From Brachynemurus nebulosus (lineage: Eukaryota; Arthropoda; Insecta; Neuroptera; Myrmeleontidae): a stretch of DNA of 64,000 nt. Under the pieces are notes generated by a model. The model had not been told where the DNA came from and made no database searches. It saw only the letters and a list, made by a program, of their open reading frames with translations. The DNA lies in contig JAPWDM010000001.1 of assembly GCA_035578155.1 (NCBI GenBank), positions 168,055,498-168,119,497 of the forward strand, read 5' to 3'. How positions within the stretch are numbered: the first letter of the stretch is position 1; every line of letters starts with the position of its first letter. Positions 22,908 to 33,413 of the stretch are shown in pieces. The position numbers and the translations under genes were made by a program.

Positions 22908-23065
22908 TTAAAATTAAATTTTTGATTGTAAATTATCCAAATATGTAAAATTGCATTAAAAAATTTGTTGGAAATTATTTTAAAAAATTTTTAGGGATCT
23001 TGGAATCTATAAATATCAGTGATTTTTCTTTATAAACCATAATTGAAATTTCTATTTTGTTTTAG

Positions 23066-23373
23066 CTACTTTTCCGCAATATGCAACGATACCAACTATT
23101 CCGACAACACAAAATCAACAGACATTAGTTTTTAGTCAGTTGGGTGTGATTAGTTCACAACCGAACATATTACCTGCAAATTCCGCAACTGGAAATCAAC
23201 TGCAACAACAAAAACCGCAAGAAATGCATAAAGTCATGGCCGGGCAAAAAGTACAAATGCAAAAAGTTGGCGGCGGTACACAAGTGTCGCAACAGCAACA
23301 GGGACAATGTGTTCAAGTTTCTCAGGCGATGCTTAATACGCAACCCACGGCTCAAATTATTAGTCCGTTACAG
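23066..23373 (+). CDS. ph: ph coding exon (PQYATIPTIPTTQ block)
   Basis: Acceptor TTGTTTTAG, donor CAG/GTGAAT. Two bases complete an Ala codon; then TFPQYATIPTIPTTQNQQTL and VFSQLGVISSQPNIL, strongly conserved in insect Ph, followed by Gln/Val-rich sequence ending TAQIISPLQ. Phase 0 at the end. Confidence 0.95.
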
Positions 23374-23431
23374 GTGAATATTTTATAATTTAAAGTAAAG
23401 ATCAATTTTGTTAATTTTATTTGTCCGGTAG

Positions 23432-23639
23432 ACGAGCGGTCAACCAATGCAGTTTGCACCGTGGCAATTCGGTGGAGCGTTGCCGCAAGTGTGGACCACC
23501 ACTGGTGGATTACAATCACAACTTTTGGCTACACCAAATCCAATTTTTATTCGTGGTACACAACCAGACGGTACGTCGGGAATGTTTATTCAACATAGTC
23601 CGCAGGCCACTGCTACTACAATTCAGACACAACATAATC
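23432..23639 (+). CDS. ph: ph coding exon (NPIFIRGTQPDGT block)
   Basis: After a 58-bp intron with a weak pyrimidine tract (GTCCGGTAG). Reads TSGQPMQFAPWQFGGALPQV, WTTTGGLQSQLLATPNPIFI and RGTQPDGTSGMFIQHSPQA, ending with one extra base before GTAAGTATT. The tryptophan-rich block and IRGTQPDGT are conserved features of Ph. The short preceding intron is certain because the frame upstream of it closes. Confidence 0.93.
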
Positions 23640-25950
23640 GTAAGTATTGCCGAAATTAATTCACTATGATCTGTGTATGACTATAGGCAGTTTAGAAAAA
23701 TTATAACCAGTTTGACCACGTAAGACACAAAGTATAACAGGTTATTTATTTACAATAAATTGTTTATTTGGGCGCATGTAATTTCCGCACTTTTTTTTTT
23801 TAAAATGCATCAACTGTTTGTTAATTTATGTGGTAAATTCCGCACTGGTCAGAAAATTAACATAAGTATGTGCACGACAAACCTATATACCGGGTGAGTT
23901 TTTTGATAATTGCCATTCGATTTATTCCTAAAATATTTACAACAAAAACGAAACCACTTTTTTAGAAATTTGGATAAAAGGAAATGCTAATTATGAAGGC
24001 GATTAATATTCAGCTAGCTCCTTATTATCATGAAAATTTAGGCAAATGAAAATGCTAAAAATGCTAATCAGACAGGTGACTAATTTTCAATTAACTGCTT
24101 TTATCTCATAAGAATTCGGGCAAAGGGAAAATAAACTAACCAAACCTTAACTAACTTCACCACCTAGTTTTATATCAAAGTCGAAGTATATTATCAAAAC
24201 TAACTAAACTAACCTCACCACTTAGTTTTTATATCAAAGTCGAAATATATTGTCAAAATTAAACTAACCTAACCTAACCTGAATAAACTTTACCACCTAG
24301 TTTTATATCAAAGTCGAAGTATATTGTAAAAACTAATTAAACTAACCTAATCAAAAAAAAATAGGATTAGGGTGGCTGAAGCTAAGGGGTTGGTTGCAAA
24401 AGTTTCCCATGCCGGTCATAATGCTCCCCCCTTCATGTTCTAGAAACTGTTTTAACAGATTTTAGTTACCTATTACGGTTCCAAAGATACAAGGCCTGGC
24501 TTGTTTTTAAATTGACACCCTGTTTACATATTATACACACCAGTTAAATATAATTTTATCAAAAAATAATTAGGTTTATTATTTTCAATTGTTTAGTGCG
24601 GAAAATACACATAGGGTCATGATAATTTCAAAAGATGAGTGCGGAATTTACCTGTAATCTTTTGTTTGGTGCGGAAATTACTACCGCCCGTTTATTTATA
24701 AATAATAAAAAACAAAAAAGATAAGAAAACAAAAGAGTACAGAAAACAAAATATACAAGAGCAGAAAATGAAAAACTGAAGATTATATTTTACTTTTCCT
24801 AGTCTTAAGCGTAGAAAATATAAGAAATTAGTTCATTAAGGTATCAACACAGTGTGATTTGCCGAAAAATAGACAAATTTTCTTTCGGATGGATAGGATG
24901 GGGGAATGCGGATGAATTTTTTTTACGATTAATACCACTATTTTTTAACAATACAAAAATTTTTTTTATATTTATTAATTTTTAATAATTATTATAATTT
25001 TTTGAAAAAAGTGTCTTCAATAAAGGGCGGAAATTGGCACACGCGATTGCGGCCGCAGTTTTCATCCGAAAAAAACAGTCAAATAGATTATCAAACTGTA
25101 GGTAAGCCGCTATGTACCTATGGAAACTTTTTTTTTTGAAATCTTCCTCTTTTTCCACACGAAAAACTATAAAAAAAAGTTTGTATTTTTTATTCAAACC
25201 GCCGCCATTTTTTTAAATTTCAATAGCCTGGAATCATTTCCGCCATTAATTGAAATAGCGATTGATCGTGTAATATGAAATGTCGTTTTCCGGCCATTTC
25301 GCCAACCATGTAATGCAGATAAGCATCGACACTTTTTGAGCATTAAGAAATATTTTAATAAGAAATCATAAAGAGATAGTTTAAAAAAAAAGCCGACTGA
25401 CCCCTTTCTTAATATACTTTTTTTTAAATAAACACCATTCAGTTTGTATATGACCATATGATCTAAATGCAATGTATTCGATCAACCTTTGACATAAAAA
25501 TACATAAATATTAAAATAGTTTGGAAAGTGAATTTAGTTAATCATAATTTTTACGTTCCCAGATTTTTGGCGCCCCTCGATTTCTGGTGCCATAGGCAGT
25601 CGCCTTATATGGTCGCACCGGCCCTGCTTATTACGTTTTAACAATTCACAAAATTTGTGCTCTTTAGATTGCACAGTTCTAATTAGTATATTTTTGGAAT
25701 ATTCACAGTAAATTTCTTCCCATTTGTCACCAAATGGCTAAACATAATCACACCCCCATTTCATTTTCCTATAACCCAGTTACAGTTTTATAATATTTTA
25801 GATATGATTCTGAGATATCCATATTAATCATTTGTTTACTTAATTGGTCAAAGCAACGCCACCATTGGAAGAACATTATTATAAGCAGTTTAATACAAAA
25901 AATTTCAATTAAATAAAAATCTATAAATAACACTTTTTTTTTATTTTTAG
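23640..25950 (+). other. ph: ph intron with an 8-bp-duplication element
   Basis: Contains the iteron element 23770-24689 and, on the opposite strand between about 24990 and 25340, two short stretches of coding-like composition (see findings). About 25560-25626 (GGCGCCCCTCG ... GCACCGGCCCTGC) resembles the end of a repeat also seen near 52560. Confidence 0.6.
23770..24689. mobile_element. Non-autonomous element with GTGCGGAAATTAC iterons, 8-bp duplication
   Basis: The left end GGGCGCATGTAATTTCCGCA and the right end GCGGAAATTACTACCGCCC are imperfect inverted repeats. The target duplication GTTTATTT is perfect at 23762-23769 and 24690-24697. The phrase TTCCGCAC or its complement recurs at about 23838, 24597 and 24641. 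Inside, a unit of about 60-70 bp containing TTTTATATCAAAGTCGAA is repeated three times (about 24160-24360), and CCTAA is repeated near 24266-24280. The 8-bp duplication suggests hAT, with Merlin or P-like not excluded. Confidence 0.85.
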
Positions 25951-26117
25951 CTGCATTAACGCAACAAGGAAATATGCAACAAATGGGAAAACCCCGCGCC
26001 ACAATTGAAAATATCCAACCAAAACAGTCACGTCCACTAAACATATTACCATCCAATCCGAACATACGACCAGCAAGCTCTGTATCAACACAAACTGGTG
26101 GTCAAATGCAAGGACAG
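25951..26117 (+). CDS. ph: ph coding exon
   Basis: Acceptor TTATTTTTAG, donor CAG/GTAATT. Begins by completing a Pro codon, then ALTQQGNMQQMGKPRATIEN and PKQSRPLNILPSNPNIRPAS, ending GGQMQGQ in phase 0. Moderately conserved linker sequence; the frame agrees with both neighbours. Confidence 0.88.
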
Positions 26118-26195
26118 GTAATTACAATTTTCCTTCTCAATTTGTTTGTTATTCAGTACAAAAAAAAAAAAAAATTATAAATTTCCCTCATGTAG

Positions 26196-26347
26196 GTGGG
26201 AATGAAACAGACAAGTGGTAAAGTCAGAACAAAAGGACCAACTGGTGTACGAACTTCACCAGCCCCAAATAATGCCCAGAAAGCTGATGCTGCGAATCAG
26301 ACGAAATCGATACAACAAACAATGACACAGCATCAAGTTGGAAATAA
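26196..26347 (+). CDS. ph: ph coding exon (basic linker)
   Basis: Follows a 78-bp intron (acceptor CCTCATGTAG). Reads VGMKQTSGKVRTKGPTGVRT then SPAPNNAQKADAANQTKSIQ and ends ...HQVGN plus two bases before GTAAGT. It is enriched in Lys/Arg/Thr, unlike the Gln-rich exons around it. Confidence 0.88.
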
Positions 26348-26594
26348 GTAAGTATTTTCGCCGAAAAAAGATGATTTTTTAGCGTCAAAATAGTATGATA
26401 ATTTTATTAAAAATCCCCACAGAAACAAGTTCCCACAGTTTATTATATTTTTTTTAGTACAAAGTTCAATTTTATTTTTGAAAAAAACCGGAAAATTGAA
26501 AATTTATTACAGTCGACTCTCGTTAATTCGAAACTTGAGGGACTCTTAAAATATTACGAATTATCGAGTGTTTGAAATATCAAATGGTTCAAAT

Positions 26595-27065
26595 CAGTGG
26601 TTCCCAAACTCTTTTGGCACACGGACCCCTTTTCATAGGCAAAACTTGCTCACAGACCCCTTTTCATAGTAAAAACTTGCTCACGGACCCTGGCTGAAAA
26701 ACTACATAAATGCATAATAAAAATAGTAAATGGTGGGGTAAAAATAAAATATAAATAAAACATTTTGTTGAAGAAGTATTTATTGAAATTATAACTTTTT
26801 TTTCAAAATACAAAAAAAAAATGACTTGCATAAACCTGATAGGATGTTATAAGTGTATTTATGTCCGGCTCAGTGTTTGTGAGTAACAACCGCAAACACC
26901 ACGAGTACTAATTTCTGGTCGGTGTTTTTTGTGATGAGGCTTATAACGGCACTAAATTCACGTTTTACCAAATAGGAAGACGGATAAGTAATCAGTAGCT
27001 TCTGTACAATAACCCATAATGCTCATTCATTGGATTGGGACTTCTTATATCACAAAAAAACCGAC

Positions 27066-27146
<81 letters not shown>

Positions 27147-27829
27147 GGAATTTTCTTGGGACCTCAAAACAAATTTCTGTTATAATCCCGAGCGCAAGCC
27201 TTGCCATGAATTTGGCTGCAATGGCTGAATTACCATTCTGAAAATTTTCTAAAAATGCATTGGTAATTAGTAAAAGAATTTTAGCAAACTTCGTATTTAC
27301 AAAATACTAAGATACCAAAAGAATGTATCTAAATACAAGATACAAAATGAATTTTTAAAAAATTATTTCAGATACGTATTTTGTATTTTGTATTTGTATT
27401 TCAAATGCTTGTATTTTAAATAAGCCTCATCTCTGATCATTAATAACATGTATATTCTTTAGAAACATATCTGTGTTAGAAAAACTTACAATCCCTTCTT
27501 CGGTTTTTAATAAAAAAAGAAATCTTTAATGAATGTGAAGGGCTTACTGTATTGATAACTGTGATATTTAATTTTTAATCAACTTAAACAAAAGTATAAC
27601 TTTTCTTTTATACTTTACTTAGGATGTAAAAATCGCTAATAATTTGTTCATTGTTATTTAACTTCCATATTAATAAAAGTTTGTCATAATGTTTTTATTT
27701 TATATTAAATCTTGCGCGGACCCCCTGGTGTTGTTCAGGGACCCCCAAATCAATCTTAATTTTCCACGGACCCCCTGAATGATCCCGAGGACCCCTGGGA
27801 GTCCGTAGAGACCACTTTGGGAACTACTG
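26595..27829. mobile_element. Nested hAT-like element, 1,235 bp, perfect 8-bp duplication
   Basis: CAGTGGTTCCCAAACTCTTT at the left and TTTGGGAACTACTG at the right are Charlie-type hAT ends. The target duplication GTTCAAAT is perfect at 26587-26594 and 27830-27837. The phrase CACGGACCCC and its variants recur near both ends (26630-26690, 27717-27800). It contains a (TA)n microsatellite and no transposase frame. Confidence 0.9.
27069..27141. repeat. (TA)n microsatellite
   Basis: About 73 bp of uninterrupted AT dinucleotides inside the nested hAT. Confidence 0.95.
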
Positions 27830-28264
27830 GTTCAAATGATTCAAAATCAATCAAAATGTATACTGTATTCAAAATCAGTCAAAATGTACTTACAATCTTT
27901 CTGTCTCTTTCTCTCTGAAACTTTGAATTGTCGAGTGTTTGACGTCGATGAGTTCGAATTAACGCGTCGTTTTGTTACGTAGCAGTGATTTTTTCGTTCG
28001 AATTACCAAGTGCATAAAAATATATTGATTTAGTTCGAAATATAAAGAGATTTTGTAGGGAACTTGTGATAACTTTGAATTATAGAGAGGTTCGAATTGT
28101 CGCAGGTTTGAATTAACGAGAGTGGACTGTATCAGTTTTTGATGTTATTTACTAGCTACAATAAAAATTAAGTGTAGTCTTAATCATCATTAAATTAAAG
28201 TAAAATGGTAAACAAGAGTTTATTTTAAAATTAAGTCGAGTTGTGGCACTCTTATCCTTTACTG

Positions 28265-28441
28265 CAGTGGGTCTCAAACTTTTTGGTCCGTGACTCCCTT
28301 TTACATTTAAAAATTTCAAAAGACCTACGAATTATGGAGATACGGGTAAGAAATATGTAGAAAATAGTCGTGTAATCTGTAATCAACTGTTTCTGCAACC
28401 CTCTCAAATAGTTTTCGCGACCCCCACTTTGAGAATCAATG
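28265..28441. mobile_element. hAT MITE, 177 bp
   Basis: CAGTGGGTCTCAAACTTTTT at the left and CCACTTTGAGAATCAATG at the right are Charlie-type ends. The target duplication is CTTTACTG/CTTTACAG (7 of 8). Related in its ends to 14843-15009 and 26595-27829. Confidence 0.82.
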
Positions 28442-28685
28442 CTTTACAGTTTACAGGATAAGAGTAAAGATCTGTAGGTCAATTGCTGCCCGCAAAGAAT
28501 TTCTGTCCGGTCTGTGAATCTTTGAAAAAATTAAAAAAATAAAATAAAAGCTTAAAGATGAAAATACTTATGCAGCTGTTGTAATGATGTAATTGGAAAA
28601 GAAGAGAGTTTCTTTATTTAATAAGTTGATCGGTCAACTGATACACTATTTTAAACAGCTAATACATCAATTATTGTTATAAGAC

Positions 28686-28812
28686 GCATAAACAAACGTA
28701 GCTTGCTCTCTGTCTGGGTACAATAGGTATCACAGATATTCGGTGTGCTCCACATTGCACCATTGTGATATCCATGGCACCTAGACAGAGAGCAAGCTAC
28801 GCTTGTTTATGT
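28686..28812. repeat. Hairpin MITE (GTAGCTTGCTCTCTGTCT arms)
   Basis: Arms of about 33 bp (left CATAAACAAACGTAGCTTGC, right its near complement GCAAGCTACGCTTGTTTATG) surround a loop that itself contains CATTGTGATATCCATGG-like inverted sequence. Almost the whole 127 bp can fold. No target duplication fixed. Confidence 0.7.
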
Positions 28813-29026
28813 ACCTTATTGGTGTACATTTTATATGGAATTGTTAATGCGGTACAACATCATGTCGCAGTTAATCAGATTTCACTTGACGCCGTACAGC
28901 GTTCGTGACCGTCAATGTGTTTCCAAAAGTAAATCCTTTGGAGACAGATTTACAAATAATTTATTTTTAAAATAGTTTTATATAGTTTAACAAAAATTTC
29001 ATAGAAATTTAAATTTTCTGTTTTAG

Positions 29027-29138
29027 AATGTTAATTATGAACACCTCAACTGGAGTGCCTATGACACCTGGCTCGCCAATGTCAGCTGAGAAGGCACAAC
29101 AGTTGGTTGCCCAAAATAACAAAGCAATTCAACAGCAA

Positions 29139-29169
<31 letters not shown>

Positions 29170-29406
29170 AGCAACAACAACAGCAGCAGCAGCAGCAACA
29201 ACAACAACAACAGCAACAACAGCAGCAGCAACAGCAACAACAACAGCAAGCTATACTAATGCAACAGCAATTACAGCAGCAACAACAACAAGTTGCCATG
29301 CAAATTCAGCAACAACAACAACAACAGCAGCAACAGCAACAACAACAGTTACATTTTCAACAACAGAATCAACAGCCGCAACATATTCAACCCAAGCCGA
29401 TGATGA
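29027..29406 (+). CDS. ph: ph coding exon with a 40-residue polyglutamine run
   Basis: Acceptor CTGTTTTAG; two bases of the preceding exon complete a Lys codon. Reads MLIMNTSTGVPMTPGSPMSA then EKAQQLVAQNNKAI, then 40 consecutive Gln codons (29130-29249), AILM, more Gln tracts, and QPKPMM before GTATGT. The Gln codons are a mixture of CAA and CAG, so slippage of a pure repeat is less likely. The frame stays open to 29525, but the switch to A+T-rich, non-Gln sequence at 29407 and the phase of the next exon place the donor there. Confidence 0.88.
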
Positions 29407-31630
29407 GTATGTATCATACAATCAGTCGTTCAAATTCTACACAAAAATTCAAAATTCTTATAGAAATTCCAATAAAATTCCGTATACGTATATCTTTGAA
29501 ACAGCGCATTAACATTAAACAATAAATAAATTAGCAGTGACTTTTAAATGGTAATTTTTGAAGTATCTGATGTCAGAAATTCAGCAAAAAAAAAAAAAAA
29601 AAAAGTTGCAAATCTGTCCAGAATAACTAAGATTCTATAAGCTTTACATTTTTTCTCAATGGCAGATTTTGTTTCGTATCTATTAAAATTTATAATAGAC
29701 AATTTAACTACTCATGTTGTATATTAAGTTCTATAAGAATATTCCAGTTTTTTCACTTTTACCGTGGAAACAAAGTTACAACAGATTTTTATGGCGAAAA
29801 AATGGTACAAAACATTTTGTTGTAGGTAAACATGATAAAAATGAAATAAAAGTTTTATTGGCAAATTTAATTGATTTCAAAACCATAGTTAAATATTAAA
29901 TAATGCTATGAATTATATTATTTTATTCGTTTAATTATCTTACTGTGTTACACTTGAGTTTTATATCTTTTCTAAATAAGTTTTTGTTTTCTATAACTAA
30001 AATTTGTTGCTTAAAAGCAATTTAATTCGAAGAGCACTCTAGGTACGCTGTCGCATTTTTGCTAGCTGACAGTTGTTCTTTTAAATTGTTAGGCGTCAAA
30101 GTTTTGTTAGATAAATACAAATTTATTCGAAAAAATAGAAACTTCTCGTAATCTCGTGTTATATTAAGTGATTAAAACGTTTTAAAAGATATCTTTTTAG
30201 TATACTATATTTCTAAATCGTTTGATGTCTAGTATTATAGAAGATGAATAATTTACTTCTTTCAGTGAAATCGGTATTATAAAGCATAAATAAATTTACT
30301 AAGTAAATCTATCGAATAATTTACTTTATAGAAAATCTATCAGATTATAATATATAAATAAATTTACCAAAAAAAAAATCCACCGAGTAATTTACTTTAT
30401 AGAAAATCTACCAGGTAAATTTTATACAAAGATTAATTTGACAATTTTGTAGATTTTGTACATATTTCGTTATATTTATATTCGTACATAATATGTTAAA
30501 GATAACCATACACATTGTAATACCAAATTATGCACACAAAATTACTTTTTAGTTGCGACACAAGGTCTCACTTCCATCTCTTATGGTGAAATTAGAATAG
30601 GGTACTTGACTGAAAATAAAGAAATATTCTAGAAGCCTTGTTTTTAAATGTCAGTCAAGTGATTTTTCTTTTATTTTCAATAAATTTATACATAACTTTA
30701 CAATTTGAAATGAAAAAATTGGCGTGAAAAACATCTCACCATAATGACGTCACTTTTTGAAGCAACCATATGTCAATGTTATTATTTATAACCTCAAAAC
30801 TTTGATTATATTCATAAGATGTCAAAGTAAAAGCAAGTATATGTATTTATTTGAATTCTGGTCGATTATTATTTCTGTATATAAAAGCTAATAGACATTG
30901 AAAATAAAAGACAATTTCACTTCGCTCATGAAAATTATCAAAATTGACATAATATCTAGTTGCAAAATGTTACGTCATTTTCAAGAAATGGCGCGTTTTT
31001 ACTAATTTGAGTCGTTGTTGAAAAATAACGATTTTCAAAATAAAATTTCTAAATAGTTATCAAATATTTTTGTCTTATCATTAAAATTGAACGTGTGTAA
31101 TGATAATTCATAGAATTATTTAACATTTGACATAAATTTTAAACACAGTCAAGTACCGTATTTCGTTAGCGTCATCACTACTTCTAAATGATGTAGGCAC
31201 ATGCGCACACTAATTAAAAACTGCGCGGGAATTGAAATTGCTAATTCCCGGTAATTTTCGCGTAGTTTTTAATTAGTGTACGCATGTGCCTACATCATTT
31301 AGAAGTAAGTGATGAGAACAACGAATAGACTTAATAGTTTGTATAACACATATTCATGTAACCAATTAGATCGTATTTGTAACCTCCAATTCTAGGGATT
31401 CCACCACATATTTTCGTTCGGTAAATCGGCTAATAACTAACTGATTTTTTTATGATACTTTTATAATACCGAAAGTTAATTTATTAGTCGAATAATTCGT
31501 TGATTTATTTGTCCTTTATAGTACTGGACATTTATAAAGTAAACTACTTATAAACATGATGTTCTTAAGGTATGATTAATGTTATCGGGTAATAATGATT
31601 TAATAATTATCAAACTTTTATATTTTGCAG
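29407..31630 (+). other. ph: ph intron with dispersed repeat and hairpin
   Basis: About 29690-30170 is repeated, direct and diverged, at about 50790-51300. An inverted pair (TACTTGACTG near 30602, CAGTCAAGTA near 31146) may be the ends of a ~560-bp element. A strong hairpin occupies 31171-31315. No exon seen. Confidence 0.6.
31171..31315. repeat. Long hairpin (fold-back MITE)
   Basis: Arms of about 55 bp: the left contains CTTCTAAATGATGTAGGCAC and the right its complement GTGCCTACATCATTTAGAAG. Mismatches are few. The loop is about 30 bp around GAATTGAAATTGCTAATTC. Confidence 0.8.
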
Positions 31631-31836
31631 GCATGACAATACCAAGTATGCAACAACAGCCCATTCAGGTGACAGGCGACCGACCTATAATGCCTGTTGT
31701 ATCAATGCCGCAAGCCCTTCCCCAACAAATACAAACGGCAAATATACAACAAGCAATGCAACAAGCGATCCCACTACAACCAAACTTAGCGGTCGCACAA
31801 CAAACAATGCAAATGCCAATGCAACAAATTCATCCG
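31631..31836 (+). CDS. ph: ph coding exon
   Basis: Acceptor TATTTTGCAG, donor CCG/GTAAGT. Completes a Ser codon, then MTIPSMQQQPIQVTGDRPIM, PVVSMPQALPQQIQTANIQQ and ends MQQIHP in phase 0. Gln/Met/Pro-rich linker. Confidence 0.88.
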
Positions 31837-31900
31837 GTAAGTTCTAAAAAATCAACTTAATTCTTAGGAAAATATAAGCAATTTTTTTTATTCTTTAAAG

Positions 31901-32399
31901 CTAACATCCATGGCAGCGCCTGGTACAATCATCGGTCAGATTCAACCCACCCCACAGCTAACAACTCCAACCCAAAACACAATACCTCCAGTGGCCCAGA
32001 GTCCCACACAGCAAATACAATCTCCCACACAAACTTCCACAGCCACACCACCTGTTGCTATGGCAGCACCACAGCAAATTGCCGCGCAAGTTCAACAGAC
32101 GACTGTACCTCCAATTGCGCAGAGTCCAACGCAGCAGCAACCGCAGTCGCAAACTCAAACTTCCTTGGCGCCACCACAATCTCCGGCAGCAGCACCACCG
32201 GTAGCGATGGCAGCGCCACAACAGGTAGCGGCGCCGGTACAAACACAGAATACGGTACCTCCAGTGGCGGCACCAAGTCCCACAACACAGATACAAAATA
32301 CAGTACAAGCAGTGACGACGCAGAATCCCCCTGTTGCGATGGCAGCGCCTCAGCCTGTGGCGACATCTGAAATTTCTTCGGATACGACAACCACGGAAG
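31901..32399 (+). CDS. ph: ph coding exon with internal protein repeats
   Basis: After a 64-bp intron. It reads LTSMAAPGTIIGQIQPTPQL and then repeats of the type PPVAQSPTQQ, PPVAMAAPQQ and TQNTVPPVA, about three to four degenerate rounds of roughly 40-60 residues, ending SEISSDTTTTE plus one base before GTAAGC. Base composition is far richer in G+C than the introns. The repeats look like a recent internal expansion in a disordered linker. Several long frames on the opposite strand are shadows of the repeats. Confidence 0.9.
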
Positions 32400-32817
32400 G
32401 TAAGCGTTCGAAAATTATTTTATTCTAAACAGTCTAATAGTGCTACCATCTGGTACATAGTAACAAAGTGAAATCACCCAAGAACAAGAATTTTTTTTCG
32501 TAAAATCACCCGGGAACTTTGGATGATTTCACGGAAAAAAACACCTTTGCAGCAATCTAGCACTGATATCTGTAGATAACGGTTTAAGATAACATCTTAC
32601 TGATAATACAGTTTATTAACCCTTTTATTTTAACCAGAGGAAAATTTTTTGCCTCAGAATCCCGGACCTTATACTGCCAGTGATAAGTACGATAGATAAG
32701 GTTACAAAAAAAGAAAAAAAATCAAAATTCCCAACATCAAAAAAGTGAACCCCAGAAATTTGCAAAATATAAATTATACTATTACAACAATATTTTTTTT
32801 GGGATATATAAATTTCA

Positions 32818-33413
32818 CGAAGAATTTTTTCAACCTTCTCCCAAATTGCGTGGACTAGCTTTATAGAAGGATGGACATAATGAAACCAATATCTTCTATT
32901 TCATAGCTTTTCTTTATTAAAATTGCCAAAATATTTTCGATATGTTTAATATCATCTTCAGTGGCAGAAATTATCTAAATTTCAGATTGTCATTCTTGGA
33001 TAACAACCAACCATACCAACAATCCATTAGAACAATTTAACTAGTTTTTTTGCATTTCACATGGAAATTTGTCAATCGAAAAAATTTTTTATAAAATAAT
33101 TACTTTAATTTAAAACAATTAAAAAAGTCAAACATATTTAAAATGTAAAATCAAAAAAAAAAAATTTCAAGAGAATTTTTTTTTATAAATTATCACAGTT
33201 TGTACAATGTACTCCTCAAGTACATTGTTATTGGTATGGTAGCACAGTGATCAACTCCTGTTTCTGCCACTGAAGATGATATTAAACATATCGAAAATAT
33301 TTTGGCAATTTTAATAAAGAAAAGCTATGAAATAGAAGATATTGGTTTCATTATGTCCATCCTTCTATAAAGCTAGTCCACGCAATTTGGGAGAAGGTTG
33401 AAAAAATTCTTCG
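32818..33413. mobile_element. Fold-back element, arms of about 155 bp
   Basis: The left arm (32818-about 32972) starts CGAAGAATTTTTTCAACC and the right arm (about 33257-33413) is its nearly perfect complement, ending AAAAAATTCTTCG. They are separated by about 285 bp. The arms are so similar that recent origin or gene conversion is likely. It directly abuts the left end of the next element. Confidence 0.8.

Larger units (their letters stand above)
20750..23065 (+). other. ph: ph intron with nested TTAA and TA elements
   Basis: Contains a 300-bp TA-flanked MITE (21254-21553), a segment (about 21770-21975) repeated at about 58190-58405, and a TTAA-flanked element (22062-22907) that itself contains a TA-flanked element (22294-22827). 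No exon seen. Confidence 0.75.
26510..28129. mobile_element. pogo-like element, TA duplication, interrupted by a hAT
   Basis: The ends CAGTCGACTCTCGTTAATTC and TTGAATTAACGAGAGTGGAC are inverted repeats flanked by TA. A second copy lies at 57830-58724. Removing the nested hAT (26595-27829 plus one target copy) leaves about 377 bp, with phrases such as TTCGAATTAACG and TTTGAATTGTCGAG inside. No transposase frame. Confidence 0.85.
26348..29026 (+). other. ph: ph intron with nested pogo-like and hAT elements
   Basis: Contains the TA-flanked element 26510-28129 with a hAT element inside it, then a 177-bp hAT MITE (28265-28441) and a hairpin MITE (28686-28812). The intron also carries the (TA)n run 27069-27141. 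Confidence 0.8.

Noticed and set aside
24266..24285. CCTAA repeats resembling insect telomere repeats
   Set aside because: Only three to four units, inside a transposable element's tandem array; far too short for telomeric DNA.
29407..29525. Extension of the polyglutamine exon to the in-frame stop at 29525
   Set aside because: A good GTATGT donor, abrupt change in composition and the phase of the next exon (31631) all favour splicing at 29406; an intron-retention form is possible but unsupported.
31958..32390. Frames of 110-116 residues on the - strand
   Set aside because: Shadows of the repetitive, G+C-rich ph exon 31901-32399; composition (Arg/Trp/Leu-rich) mirrors the coding strand.
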